Shown: positions 1 to 7,648, counted from the stretch's first letter. The stretch is DNA of 20,579 nucleotides from CAZYMF01 sp964648215 (GCA_964648215.1 CAZYMF010000074.1:1-20579), one strand, 5' to 3'. Made by a program: numbers and translations. The notes: a model not told the origin generated them from the letters alone.

Positions 1-749
1 ACGAGTCGATCGACAACCTGGAGAACGGAATCTGGCCGACCCTCTCCGCGAACGGGACGGTGCAGAAGAACGTCGCCTACGGCTCGCAAGACAGCGCTCT
101 GTGGGTCGAGGCTTCCGAGAATGTCCGTGTCGTCGACAACGATCTCCATCACAGTCCGACGGGGCTCGAGATCACGGTCTCGAACGAGATCACCGCCCAG
201 AATAACAACGTCCACGACAACACCGTGGGTATCGGCCTCTACCATCCTTCGGCGGCGGGGCTACCTCCCCTGCAACCGATCTCGGACAATGGCCAATGGC
301 ACATTCTGGACAACGACGTGCACGACAACAATCAGCCGAATGCCGCGCCCGAGGGATCAATGGCTTCGGGACTGCCGCATGGTGGGGGCATCCTGCTGCT
401 GGGTGTCAACCACGTGGATGTTCAGAACAACCGGGTCGAGAACAATGACTTCTTCGGGATTGGCATGGTCGACTACTGTCTCGCCGTGCTGGGAACGGAT
501 TACGACTGCGCGACGAACCCGCCCTTGGTCGAGGAAACGGCGCCGGACTTCAACCAGGTCATCGGGAACAACCTGGCCGACAACCACGGTGCCCCGCCAG
601 CCGGCCCGTTCCAGGGCGACGCAGCAGACCTACTGCAAATCATCATACCCGGAACGGGAACGAACAACTGCTTCAGCGATAACGTGATCAACAATACTCC
701 GCCCCTCCTCCCCAGGACAATTCCCAATCCACTCCCCGCGTGCTCTTAG
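1..749 (+). CDS. Right-handed parallel beta-helix repeat protein, 3' part only
   Basis: The reading frame is open from the left edge (first full codon at position 3) to the TAG at 747-749, giving 248 visible residues; the true start lies outside the window. The GTG at 60 is internal, not a start. The sequence contains repeated Asn-rich rungs such as VVDNDLHHSPTGLEI, AQNNNVHDNTVGIGLY, LDNDVHDNN and VQNNRVENNDFFGIGM. The pattern N-x-V-x-D-N-x-x-G-I is typical of PbH1/NosD-type right-handed parallel beta-helices, which are usually extracellular or periplasmic carbohydrate-active or adhesive proteins. The last part has three Cys in the loops plus a C-terminal PACS and no dockerin or membrane anchor. 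The catalytic class cannot be assigned because the rungs seen carry no diagnostic active site. It converges on the cytochrome gene, with a strong hairpin between them. Confidence 0.8.
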   Translation, partial: ESIDNLENGIWPTLSANGTVQKNVAYGSQDSALWVEASENVRVVDNDLHHSPTGLEITVSNEITAQNNNVHDNTVGIGLYHPSAAGLPPLQPISDNGQWHILDNDVHDNNQPNAAPEGSMASGLPHGGGILLLGVNHVDVQNNRVENNDFFGIGMVDYCLAVLGTDYDCATNPPLVEETAPDFNQVIGNNLADNHGAPPAGPFQGDAADLLQIIIPGTGTNNCFSDNVINNTPPLLPRTIPNPLPACS

Positions 750-767
750 CCGCCCTTTGAAGAGAGC

Positions 768-808
768 CTTCCGCTCGCCCTTCGGCACGCGCGAAGGGCG
801 AGCGGAGG
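768..808. terminator. 17-bp hairpin between convergent genes, probable bidirectional terminator
   Basis: Arms 768-784 and 792-808 form 17 base pairs with one G-T wobble around the 7-nt loop GCACGCG. The inner 14 pairs (CCGCTCGCCCTTCG and its complement) are perfect. It starts 18 nt after the stop of the beta-helix gene, and the cytochrome gene arrives from the other side. There is no T tract on either strand, so an intrinsic terminator of the classical kind is not proven; a transcript-end-stabilising hairpin is the alternative. Confidence 0.6.
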
Positions 809-1008
809 CCGGGCGCCGCGCGACAACCAGGGAACCGCTCGTGCCGAGTGGTCCGACGGTGCCAGCTCGAAGCAGCCATGTGCCCCGCATGGCCGGTGGC
901 CCTATCCCTCTGTGTCAGGGGCAAGGTGCAGCTTGCCGTATCGAGGGTCTCGGCAGGCAGGAGCCCCGCGGACAGCTCTTACGTGGCCACGCTCAAAGCG
1001 ATCACGCC

Positions 1009-1608
1009 TTACGGTATGCATCCGTACAATGCGTCGTCCACGGCGGCTACGATCTCGTCAACGGTGATGACCCCGTTGTCGTCGGCATCGCCGGCGGTGC
1101 ATTCCGAGAGGGAGGTGTTGCCGAGAGCGATGTTCACCATGGTCACGATGTCGTCGACGGTCACGGCACCCGAGCCATCGCAGTTGCCCGTGCAAGCGGA
1201 CAGAGTGCGCGTGGCGGTCGGCGAGGACGTTGCCGTCGGCGTTGGAGTCGGCGTTGGAGTTGGAGTCGGCGTTGGAGTCGGAGTCGACGTGGCGACTTCC
1301 ACCCCGAGGTTGGCAAGAAAGGCCGCCGTGCCATCGACATCGGCAACTTTGGCACCGAGCCCAACCATTCGCTTTACAGTAGTCCCCCATCTCGCCTGAC
1401 TTCTGATTCCCACATTCTCCACAAAACCAAAGGAACCGGGGCTATCGGAGAGCACAACTCCGTTTACGATGAGGCCATGGCACGGGATGCACGACGTCAC
1501 CACGTCATTCATGGTCACTCCCTGCGCGGCTGTCGTCGCGCGAACGACAACCATCAGGCTCACCAGCAACACACGACAGCGTATCGTCTCCGCCTTACCC
1601 CGACTCAT
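1009..1608 (-). CDS. Secreted monohaem cytochrome c with Thr-Pro linker and dockerin-like tail
   Basis: 199 residues. The ATG at 1608 is preferred over the TTG at 1617 because GGAGG lies 10 nt before the ATG but directly abuts the TTG. Residues 1-29 look like a signal peptide (hydrophobic VLLVSLMVVV, then ATTAAQ). Residues 40-44 are CIPCH, the only CxxCH motif, binding one c-type haem. M81 in VKRMVGLGAKV is the only plausible Met sixth ligand, and the surrounding W-x4-RM-x-G-x-G pattern followed by a helix ending FLANLG fits small monohaem cytochromes. Residues 109-126 are an uninterrupted (Thr-Pro)n linker. Residues 139-199 hold two EF-hand/dockerin-like loops (CDGSGAVTVDDI and DADDNGVITVDEI) with Cys at 139, 143, 170 and 197. 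Likely role: an exported electron carrier tethered or displayed through the tail. Its redox partner is unknown. A sigma70-like promoter lies about 90 nt upstream. Confidence 0.85.
   Translation of the reverse strand: MSRGKAETIRCRVLLVSLMVVVRATTAAQGVTMNDVVTSCIPCHGLIVNGVVLSDSPGSFGFVENVGIRSQARWGTTVKRMVGLGAKVADVDGTAAFLANLGVEVATSTPTPTPTPTPTPTPTPTATSSPTATRTLSACTGNCDGSGAVTVDDIVTMVNIALGNTSLSECTAGDADDNGVITVDEIVAAVDDALYGCIP
1230..1287 (-). repeat. Hexamer/12-mer repeat coding the Thr-Pro linker of the cytochrome
   Basis: On the + strand the units GTCGGC and GTTGGA alternate, with near-identical 12-bp blocks in tandem. They encode ACTCCx-type Thr-Pro codons on the minus strand. Such a tract can change length by slippage in whole-codon steps without breaking the frame. 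Confidence 0.75.
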
Positions 1609-2118
1609 TCCTGCCAATCCTCCGCCGGTGTCCGCTCGCGCTCCCCAACCGCTCGTTTGCTATCTCCACCCTCGGGAACACGGCAACATTCCATCTGAAA
1701 TTATGGTGGACGGCATATAGTCTCTCGCCTGCGGCATTGCAAAATGCGAGTCTAGAACAGGAGGCAGGATCGTGTGATGCGCCAGCCAAGAAGACCAGCA
1801 CCGCTGAAGACTCAGCTGGTCACGGGAATGTCGCAGTGTAGTCGATCCTCCTTGTGGTCCTCTCCAACGGCCCAAAGACGGTTGATAGCCCTACCGTGTG
1901 GTCGTCACTTTCGTGCCTAGCGGTTCGCGCGCTGATTTCCAGGGCGAAAGGCTCATCCAAGGAAGATGGATGCCTCGCGGCAACCGTCGCTACCTTCCGC
2001 ACCACGTCTGGCGCGTCACCCACCGCTCCCAGCTCCCTTCCCTGCACGTCGATCTGCGAGGCCGGCCGGCGCACCGTGATCGAGCCGTCACACGGTTCCA
2101 GGTCGATCGAGCCGCCCC
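1609..2118. other. Gene-poor 510-bp region between cytochrome and aldolase
   Basis: No convincing gene is seen on either strand. It contains the cytochrome promoter (1714-1742) and a mixed-composition, more AT-rich stretch around 1690-1900. A minus-strand frame runs from a GTG at 2158, inside the aldolase 3' end, to a TGA at 1820. Its codons beyond the aldolase stop favour G/C in third position, but it has no ribosome-binding site and no recognisable domain. It may be a decayed gene or chance; it is not called here. Confidence 0.5.
1714..1742 (-). promoter_or_regulatory. Sigma70-like promoter for the cytochrome gene
   Basis: On the minus strand TTGCAA (+ positions 737-742 of the second thousand, i.e. 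1737-1742) is followed by a 17-bp spacer and TATATG (1714-1719). Each hexamer matches 4 of 6 consensus bases with ideal spacing, in an AT-richer pocket. Transcription would start near 1707, about 100 nt before the ATG at 1608. Confidence 0.45.
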
Positions 2119-2751
2119 CTAGATGAACTCCGCCAGGGCGGCGAGCTGGTCGATCCACTCGTCCGGCAGCAGCGTCACCGTGCCACCGAACTGCTTGGTG
2201 TAGAGCACGATCTTCGCGGTCTCCTCCAACAGCATCGCCCGGGTCGAGGCGTCGCGCAGCGTCTTGCCGACCGTCATCAGACCGTGATTCTGGAGGATGC
2301 AGCCGCGGCTCTTGCCCAACGCGGCCCCGACCGCGTCGGCGAGATCCTTGGATCCCGGCATGTACCAGGGCACGGTGACGGTGTCGCGCAGGAAGACGGC
2401 GTCGGTGTTGATCGGCGGAAAGGTCTGGTTGCAGATCCCGAACGCGGTGGCGATCGGCGCGTGGGTGTGCACCGCGCCGGTGGCGTCCGGCCGTACGCGG
2501 TACGACTCGGCGTGCATCTGGTACTCCACCGACGGCGCGCGCGTGCCTTCGATCACGCTGCCGTCGGGATGGATGTGAACCAGGTCCGCCGCGGTGAGAC
2601 CGCCCTTGTACATGCGGGTCGGCGTGATCCAGAGAGTCTCCCCGTCGCCGCGGGCGCTGATGTTCCCGCCGGTCGCCGTCAGCAGCCCCATGGCGAAGAG
2701 CTCGTTGGTGATCTGGATGATCTGTTCCTTCGCCTCCGCATCGGTCAACAT
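2119..2751 (-). CDS. Class II aldolase/adducin family protein (fuculose-phosphate aldolase-like)
   Basis: 210 residues, normal size for the family. The ATG at 2751 is chosen because GGGAGG lies 8 nt upstream; the longer open frame to 2991 runs into the divergent GTPase gene and is unlikely to be coding. Family features in order: TGGNIS at 27-32, catalytic Glu candidate E76 in SVEYQMH, zinc ligands H95 and H97 in AVHTHAP, and third zinc ligand H156 in QNHGL. Known members cleave or epimerise sugar phosphates such as L-fuculose-1-phosphate or L-ribulose-5-phosphate, or act on related 2-keto substrates, as cytoplasmic Zn-dependent homotetramers. All metal and catalytic residues are present, so it should be active. 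The substrate is unresolved, and no sugar kinase or isomerase lies nearby. It is divergent from the GTPase operon and seems to stand alone. Confidence 0.9.
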   Translation of the reverse strand: MLTDAEAKEQIIQITNELFAMGLLTATGGNISARGDGETLWITPTRMYKGGLTAADLVHIHPDGSVIEGTRAPSVEYQMHAESYRVRPDATGAVHTHAPIATAFGICNQTFPPINTDAVFLRDTVTVPWYMPGSKDLADAVGAALGKSRGCILQNHGLMTVGKTLRDASTRAMLLEETAKIVLYTKQFGGTVTLLPDEWIDQLAALAEFI

Positions 2752-2818
2752 AGCGAACACCTCCCGCCCCGTGGTGTAGCCGAAAGAGGCGGTGGAGTTC
2801 CAGCCGGGGGGACGTGAG

Positions 2819-2847
2819 TTGAACCGGCGCGACTTAGCCCCTATGAG
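2819..2847 (+). promoter_or_regulatory. Candidate sigma70-like promoter of the GTPase operon
   Basis: TTGAAC (2819-2824), a 17-bp spacer, then TATGAG (2842-2847); each hexamer has 4 of 6 consensus bases. A start near 2854 would leave a leader of about 24 nt before the ATG at 2878, containing GGAGGAGAA as ribosome-binding site. Prediction only. Confidence 0.35.
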
Positions 2848-2877
2848 TGCGGGGTGAGCCGGAATCGTGGAGGAGAA

Positions 2878-4584
2878 ATGTCCGAGAGCGCAACACCGAC
2901 CGAGTCTGCCGCGCCGACGCGCGCGTACGGTGAGCTGGCCACCCGCCTGAGCCAGGCGATCGAGCGCGCCCGCGAGGCGCTGGCGCCGCACGGCGAGCGG
3001 CTGCCCGAGGGCATGATCGCCGATATCGACACGCTGTTGGCGGAGTTCGCCCGCCGCCGCGTCCGCATCGCCTTCTACGGCGAGGTGAAAGCGGGCAAGT
3101 CGACCCTGCTCAACGCCGTTGCCGGCACGGTGCTGTCGCCGGCGGCCTTCGATCCGCTCACGTCGATTCCGGTGCGCGTCACCTACGGCGGCGCTACCGC
3201 CTGGCGGGTGGGCCCGCAGTGGCTGGAGACGGTCGCCGAGCTCGAGCGTCTGATGCGCGACGGCAACACGGAGGTCGACGAGGTCGTCGTCGAGACCAAT
3301 CTCGACCTCCTGCAGATGGGCGGTCAGGTCGACCTGCTCGACACGCCCGGCGTCGGCAGCGAGGCCCAGTTCGACGCCGTCACCGCCACCGCCCTGCGCT
3401 CCCTCGACGCCGTGGTCCTGGTGGTGCGTTACCCGGCCCTGTTCACCCAGTTCACCCGCCGCTTGATGGACGGCCTGCGCAACGACGTCGGCAAGCTGTT
3501 CGTGGTCTGGAACCTCGATACCGCCTGCGCGGAGCTGACGCCGGCGGATCGCGTGCGGCAGACGCAGATGCTACGCGCCAACGTCGCCGGCGCCCACGAG
3601 CTGTTTCTCGTCGACGCCCGCGCCGCCTTCCGCGCCGCGCAGGCCGGCGATACCGACGCCGTCGCCGCCAGCGGCATGGCAGCCTTCGCCGACGCGCTCA
3701 GGCGCTTCGTCTTCTCCGGCGGGCGCGACCTGGCCGCGTTGCGCGAGGCCGCCAAGCGCGGGCAACAGCAGCTGGCCGAGGGCAACCGGGCGCTGACCAA
3801 TCGCCACGTCGTCCTCGATCGGGCGCTGAGCGACGCGCGCCAGCAGCTGCACGCGGTGCAGGCGCAGGCCGACGCCGACTCGGCGGCGGAGCGCCAGCGC
3901 CTGAGCGAGTTCGAGGCCACCGTGACGCGCCTGGCCCAGGAGGCGTCGGCAGCCTCGACCAAGAGCGCCGGGACGCTGCGCCGCCAGCTGCGCACCGCCC
4001 GCCGCCGCTGGGTGCGCCGGGGCGCCAACGAGTCGCTGCAGCAGGCAGTGGCAGAGTCCCTGCGCGGCTATGCCGACGACGTCGCCGCCGCGCTGCAAGC
4101 CACCACCGAGGCCCTCAACCGCGAGGCGACGGCCTTCGGCAGCGCCGCGGTCGCCGCGCCGCGGCCGCGAACCGAGCCGGCCCTGGGCGAGATCACCCCC
4201 GCCGAGCGCCGCCAGCGCGCAGCCACCGGCCGTGCCCAGTGGCTGCGGCGGATGCTGTGGCAGCGGTGGTATCTGCCGGGCCTGATCCGCCTGGAGCGCG
4301 ACGGGGTCGGCAACGACGTCGCCGCCCAGGCCTCGTGGCTGGAGTCGACGACGGCGGCGATTCGCGCCGCCGCCGGCGAGACGCTCGCCGGCCGACTGCA
4401 GGAGATCGCCGACCGCGCCGAAGCCGACGGCAAGCGCATCAAGGAGGCCACCAACTTCGCCGCCAACGAGGCGGAGTTCCAGCTGCTGGAACGCGACCTG
4501 CCGCTGGTCGAGTCGCAGTTGGCCGACGTCGCCGCCGTGGTGACGGAGTCCCGCGGGCTGCTGGGTACGGCCGAGGCTCGATGA
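2878..4584 (+). CDS. Dynamin-like GTPase
   Basis: 568 residues. The ATG at 2878 directly follows GGAGGAGAA, which is better than the GTG at 2854. GTPase motifs: P-loop GEVKAGKS at 68-75, switch I region DPLTSIPVRVTYG at about 92-104, DTPG (G3) at 155-158, and NLDT at 212-215 in the G4 position, a variant of NKxD. Spacing and the FYGEVKAGKSTLLNA context match the Dynamin_N type of bacterial dynamin-like proteins. From about residue 285 on the protein is helical, with long Ala/Arg/Gln coiled-coil stretches (roughly 290-375 and 490-560) and a basic, aromatic segment WLRRMLWQRWYLPGLI that could contact membrane. Members of this family remodel or protect membranes by GTP-driven assembly. Its stop overlaps the start of the next gene (ATGA), so the two are translationally coupled. 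Only one dynamin-like gene is seen, whereas many bacterial examples come in pairs. Confidence 0.85.
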   Translation: MSESATPTESAAPTRAYGELATRLSQAIERAREALAPHGERLPEGMIADIDTLLAEFARRRVRIAFYGEVKAGKSTLLNAVAGTVLSPAAFDPLTSIPVRVTYGGATAWRVGPQWLETVAELERLMRDGNTEVDEVVVETNLDLLQMGGQVDLLDTPGVGSEAQFDAVTATALRSLDAVVLVVRYPALFTQFTRRLMDGLRNDVGKLFVVWNLDTACAELTPADRVRQTQMLRANVAGAHELFLVDARAAFRAAQAGDTDAVAASGMAAFADALRRFVFSGGRDLAALREAAKRGQQQLAEGNRALTNRHVVLDRALSDARQQLHAVQAQADADSAAERQRLSEFEATVTRLAQEASAASTKSAGTLRRQLRTARRRWVRRGANESLQQAVAESLRGYADDVAAALQATTEALNREATAFGSAAVAAPRPRTEPALGEITPAERRQRAATGRAQWLRRMLWQRWYLPGLIRLERDGVGNDVAAQASWLESTTAAIRAAAGETLAGRLQEIADRAEADGKRIKEATNFAANEAEFQLLERDLPLVESQLADVAAVVTESRGLLGTAEAR

Positions 4585-5402
4585 GCGCCGCGGTCCGGAC
4601 CATCGGCGTCAACGGCCTGCGCTTGAGCTATCTCGACTGGGGCAACCCGGCGGCACCGGTGCTGCTGCTGCTGCACGGCGGCTCGGCGCACGCGCACTGG
4701 TGGGACTGGTTTGCGCCGGCGGTGGCCGATCGCTTTCACGTGGTCGCTCTCGATCTGCGCGGGCACGGCGACAGCGAGTGGGCGCGACCGCCGGCGTACG
4801 AGATCGAGGACTATGCCGCCGACGTCGTCGCCTTCGTCGCCGCGCTCGGCCTCTCCCCGCTACGCCTGATCGGTCACTCGCTGGGCGGCACCGTGGCCGC
4901 GAGCGCCGCGGCGCGCTTCGCCGGGGAGCTGGCCGCCGTGGTGATCGTCGACTCGCGCACCCAGGCGCGCGACGACGGGCTGCGTTTCATGCACCGGCTG
5001 GCGCGGATGCCCGCTCCCCGCTACCGCTCGCTCGAGCAGGGCGTGTCGCAGTATCGCCTGCTGCCCGTCGACAGCACGGCGCCGCCGGAGATCCTGGCCG
5101 CGATCGCCGCCCACGCGCTGCGCCGGCAGGCCGACGGCAGCTACAGCTTCAAGTTCGATCGCGCCGCCCTCGCCGGCATCAAGGCGCACGACGTCGCCGC
5201 GGAGCTGGCGCAGCTGCGCTGCCCGATCCTGGCTCTGCGCGGCGCCCTCAGCCCGCTCATGCCCGCCGCCGCCGTCGCCGCCCTGCGCGCCGCCGCGCCG
5301 CAGCTGCAAGCGGTGGAGATCGCCGGGGCTCACCACCACGTCATGCTCGACCGCCCCGCCGAGTTCGCCGCCGCTGTCGCCGAGTTTCTGGCGTGGACGT
5401 GA
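4581..5402 (+). CDS. Alpha/beta hydrolase, first of two
   Basis: 273 residues, a full-length alpha/beta hydrolase fold. The ATG at 4581 overlaps the GTPase stop (ATGA). The oxyanion motif LLLHGGSAHAHWW is at about 29-41, nucleophile elbow GHSLGG places the catalytic Ser at S100, and the catalytic His is H252 in GAHHHVMLDRP. The usual acidic residue after strand 7 is not seen: the segment reads LRGALSPLMP, with Pro where Asp is common. D124 in VVIVDSR, after strand 6, is the better candidate acid, as in some related hydrolases. No signal peptide, so cytoplasmic. Probably an esterase or C-C bond hydrolase; the substrate is unknown. It shares the operon with a second hydrolase and two flavoenzymes. 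Confidence 0.88.
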   Translation: MSAAVRTIGVNGLRLSYLDWGNPAAPVLLLLHGGSAHAHWWDWFAPAVADRFHVVALDLRGHGDSEWARPPAYEIEDYAADVVAFVAALGLSPLRLIGHSLGGTVAASAAARFAGELAAVVIVDSRTQARDDGLRFMHRLARMPAPRYRSLEQGVSQYRLLPVDSTAPPEILAAIAAHALRRQADGSYSFKFDRAALAGIKAHDVAAELAQLRCPILALRGALSPLMPAAAVAALRAAAPQLQAVEIAGAHHHVMLDRPAEFAAAVAEFLAWT

Positions 5403-5468
5403 GGCGCGCGGCGCGGCGCCTCACCCCCTCCTTGCCGCCTCGTGCCCGCGGGTGTAATCAGCGAATCG

Positions 5469-6266
5469 ATGGCGCATCGCTCCGAGTTCGTCACCGTGCG
5501 CGGCGTGCGCACGCACCTGATGCACGGTGGTCGAGGCGAGCCGCTCCTCGTGCTGCACCCCGAGTACGGCGCCGACAACTGGCACCCGTACCTCGACGGG
5601 TTGGCCTCGCGCTTCCGCGTGATTGCCCCGGACCACCTGGGCTTCGGTCAGAGCGAGCGACCGGACTGGCTCGAGGGCATCGACGATCTGGTGCTGCACT
5701 ACGTCGACCTGCTCGACCTGCTCGGGGTGCGAGGAACCGCCGTGCTCGGCACCTCGCTGGGCGGCTGGATCGCCGCGGAGCTGGCGGCCGCCTATCCCGA
5801 GCGCGTGACGTGCCTGGTCCTGGTCGGCGCCGCCGGGCTCAAGATCGACGGCGTGCCCCGTTACGACCTCTTCCTCAATCCGGTCGAGGAAACCCTGCGC
5901 CACCTCTTCCACGACGAGAGCCGCGGCGCGCAGCTGCTGCCGACCGAGTACGGCCCGGACGTGATCGTGCGCGGTTACCGCGAGGCGACCACGCTCGCGC
6001 GTCTGAGCTGGAACCCGTACCTCTACAATCCCAAGCTCGAGCGCCGGTTGCAGCGCGTCACGGCGCCAACGTTGGTGGTGTGGGGGCAGCAGGACTCGTT
6101 CTTGCCGCCCGCGTACGGCGAAGCGTACGCCCGCACGATCCCCGGCGCCGCATTGCGCTTGGTCCCGGATTGCGGCCATTTCGTGCCCTACGAGCAGACG
6201 GCGGCGTTCGTCGATCTGGTCGCCGAGCACGTCGTCCGGCATCGGCCCGCAGCGCGGCCCGAGTGA
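5469..6266 (+). CDS. Alpha/beta hydrolase, second of two
   Basis: 265 residues from the ATG at 5469; a GTG at 5442 would add nine residues that are not typical of the family, and neither start has a clear ribosome-binding site. The fold is complete: HPEYGADNWHPY oxyanion region at about 30-41, nucleophile GTSLGG with S96, acid D209 in VVWGQQDSFLPP, and H237 in DCGHFVPYE. It differs clearly from the upstream hydrolase (GTSLGG versus GHSLGG, different cap region), so the pair is not a recent duplication. The cap segment with LSWNPYLYNPKLERRLQRV resembles hydrolases often found beside luciferase-like monooxygenases; this is recalled, not searched. Three nucleotides separate it from the LLM gene, so they are almost certainly co-transcribed. 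Confidence 0.88.
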   Translation: MAHRSEFVTVRGVRTHLMHGGRGEPLLVLHPEYGADNWHPYLDGLASRFRVIAPDHLGFGQSERPDWLEGIDDLVLHYVDLLDLLGVRGTAVLGTSLGGWIAAELAAAYPERVTCLVLVGAAGLKIDGVPRYDLFLNPVEETLRHLFHDESRGAQLLPTEYGPDVIVRGYREATTLARLSWNPYLYNPKLERRLQRVTAPTLVVWGQQDSFLPPAYGEAYARTIPGAALRLVPDCGHFVPYEQTAAFVDLVAEHVVRHRPAARPE

Positions 6267-6269
6267 GCG

Positions 6270-7427
6270 ATGCAGTTCTTCTACTTTCATCTGATGCCGT
6301 GGCCGGACCTACCGGCGGACTTCGACCGGCGCTACGCCTCGTCGTGGGTGACCCTGCCCAACCGCACCTACGACCCGAAACGCGGACAGGTCCTGTACAA
6401 CGAGTACCTCGACGAGCTCGAGCGCGCCGAGGCGCTCGGCTTCGACGGCCTCGGCGTCAACGAGCACCATCAGAACGCCTACGGCACCATGCCGTCGCCC
6501 AACCTGATGGCGGCCGCGCTGGTGCGTCGCACCAGCAAGGCCAAGATCGCCATCCTCGGCAACGGCATCTCGTTGCGCGACCACCCGCTGCGCGTGGCCG
6601 AGGAGGTCGCCATGCTCGACGTGATGTCGGGCGGGCGCATCATCTCCGGCTTCGTCCGCGGCATCGGCTGCGAGTACTTGTCGCTCGGCATCAACCCGAC
6701 TCACTCGCGCGAGCGCTTCTACGAGGCGCACGACCTGATCGTGCGCGCCTGGACCGAGGAGGGGCCGTTCACCTTCGAGGGCAAGCACTACCGCGTGCGC
6801 TACGCCAACATCTGGCCGCGACCGCTGCAGCAGCCGCATCCGCCGATCTGGTTGCCGTCGCAGGGCAGCACCGAGACCATCCGCTTCGGCGTCCAGCACC
6901 GCTACCCGTTCGTCACCGTGTTCACCGCGTACGCCCACACCCGGCGTCTGCTCGAAGAGTACAAGGCCGAGGCGGAGCGCGCCGGCTACACCGCTCCGCC
7001 CGAGCAGATCGGCTTCGCCCTGCCGGTATACGTCGCCGAGACCGACGCGCGGGCGCACGAGGAGGCCAAGGCGCACGTGCTGTGGCTGTTCCGCCGCGGG
7101 CTGAAGATTCCGCCGCATTTCCTGCTGCCGCCCGGCTACGTCACCGAGGAGTCGCTACGCAAGTTCATCGCCGTCGGCTTGCGGCCGCCCTCGGAGCTGA
7201 GCTTCGAGGAGCTGGTGCGCGCGGGCTACGTCCTGCTCGGCAGCGCCGCCACCGTGCGCGACCGCCTCAAGGAGTATGAAAAGGACCTCGGCTTCGGCCT
7301 GTTCATCGGCGGCGGCCGCATCGGCGACATGCCGCACGACAAGGCGAGCAAGAGCCAGGAGCTGTTCGCCCGCGAGGTGATCCCCGCGTTTCGCGATTCC
7401 CCCACCGTGAAAGGAGGCAAGAGGTGA
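6270..7427 (+). CDS. LLM-class (luciferase-like) flavin-dependent monooxygenase
   Basis: 385 residues, typical length. It starts at ATG 6270, three nt after the hydrolase stop. Family marks: FDGLGVNEHHQNAYG at 58-72 (the NEHH segment is conserved at the active site), a beta/alpha barrel with ILGNGISLRDHPLRVAEEVA at about 95-114, SGGRIISGFVRGIG at 120-133, and a C-terminal GSAATVRDRLKEY segment. These enzymes use reduced FMN, or F420 in some branches, and O2 to hydroxylate substrates or insert oxygen next to carbonyls (Baeyer-Villiger type). Which cofactor is used cannot be told from the sequence. Adjacent hydrolases would suit opening of an ester or lactone formed by such oxygen insertion; that link is inference. 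The stop overlaps the next start (GTGA). Confidence 0.92.
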   Translation: MQFFYFHLMPWPDLPADFDRRYASSWVTLPNRTYDPKRGQVLYNEYLDELERAEALGFDGLGVNEHHQNAYGTMPSPNLMAAALVRRTSKAKIAILGNGISLRDHPLRVAEEVAMLDVMSGGRIISGFVRGIGCEYLSLGINPTHSRERFYEAHDLIVRAWTEEGPFTFEGKHYRVRYANIWPRPLQQPHPPIWLPSQGSTETIRFGVQHRYPFVTVFTAYAHTRRLLEEYKAEAERAGYTAPPEQIGFALPVYVAETDARAHEEAKAHVLWLFRRGLKIPPHFLLPPGYVTEESLRKFIAVGLRPPSELSFEELVRAGYVLLGSAATVRDRLKEYEKDLGFGLFIGGGRIGDMPHDKASKSQELFAREVIPAFRDSPTVKGGKR

Positions 7428-7645
7428 CTCTGAGATCCGTGTTCTGGACCGTGCTCGCGATTTCTTTCGTCGGCCTGGTCACTCACGCCGCGTCCCGGCA
7501 GAGTTCGACGTGCCCCGTCGTCGGCTCCTGCGAGTCCATCCACCTTCAGATGATGAAGGGGCCGCCGCCGCTGACGGCGGCGGACGCCCTGCCCCCCGCA
7601 CCGTCGGAACCGGCGCGGCTGGCGCTCGCGCGGCGCTCGCACTGA
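7424..7645 (+). CDS. Small membrane-anchored or secreted protein of unknown function
   Basis: 73 residues starting at a GTG that overlaps the LLM stop (GTGA). A strong AAAGGAGG sits about 6 nt upstream, inside the end of the LLM gene, which supports real translation. Residues 5-22 (SVFWTVLAISFVGLVTHA) form one hydrophobic segment, either a signal peptide or a membrane anchor. The rest is short, Pro/Ala rich, with Cys at 30 and 36. No family is recognised. It is in the same frame as the FAD oxidoreductase that follows, separated by its TGA stop and one GCC codon. That arrangement suggests coupling by re-initiation. The gene could also be a non-functional leader. Confidence 0.5.
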   Translation: MTLRSVFWTVLAISFVGLVTHAASRQSSTCPVVGSCESIHLQMMKGPPPLTAADALPPAPSEPARLALARRSH

Positions 7646-7648
7646 GCC

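Noticed and set aside
757..1698. 313-codon + strand frame across the cytochrome gene
   Set aside because: It is antisense to the cytochrome, whose haem motif, signal peptide and EF-hand loops are unambiguous.
1820..2158. Minus-strand frame of 112 codons downstream of the aldolase
   Set aside because: Third positions favour G/C, but its start lies within the aldolase gene, it has no ribosome-binding site and no recognisable fold. It may be a remnant, but it cannot be supported as a gene.
2752..2991. N-terminal extension of the aldolase
   Set aside because: It would overlap the divergent GTPase gene and its promoter. The ATG at 2751 has an ideal ribosome-binding site and gives the normal family length.
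4700..7279. Arg-rich 859-codon frame on the + strand, and a similar one at 3219-5402
   Set aside because: Both are alternative-frame readings of the hydrolase, LLM and GTPase genes. Composition is dominated by Arg/Ala/Pro as expected from out-of-frame GC-rich DNA. The real frames carry clear motifs.
7643..7645. TGA between the small ORF and the FAD oxidoreductase as another selenocysteine codon
   Set aside because: The FAD protein begins at 7649 with the N-terminus expected of its family, so the TGA acts as a normal stop. No Cys-containing motif is interrupted here.
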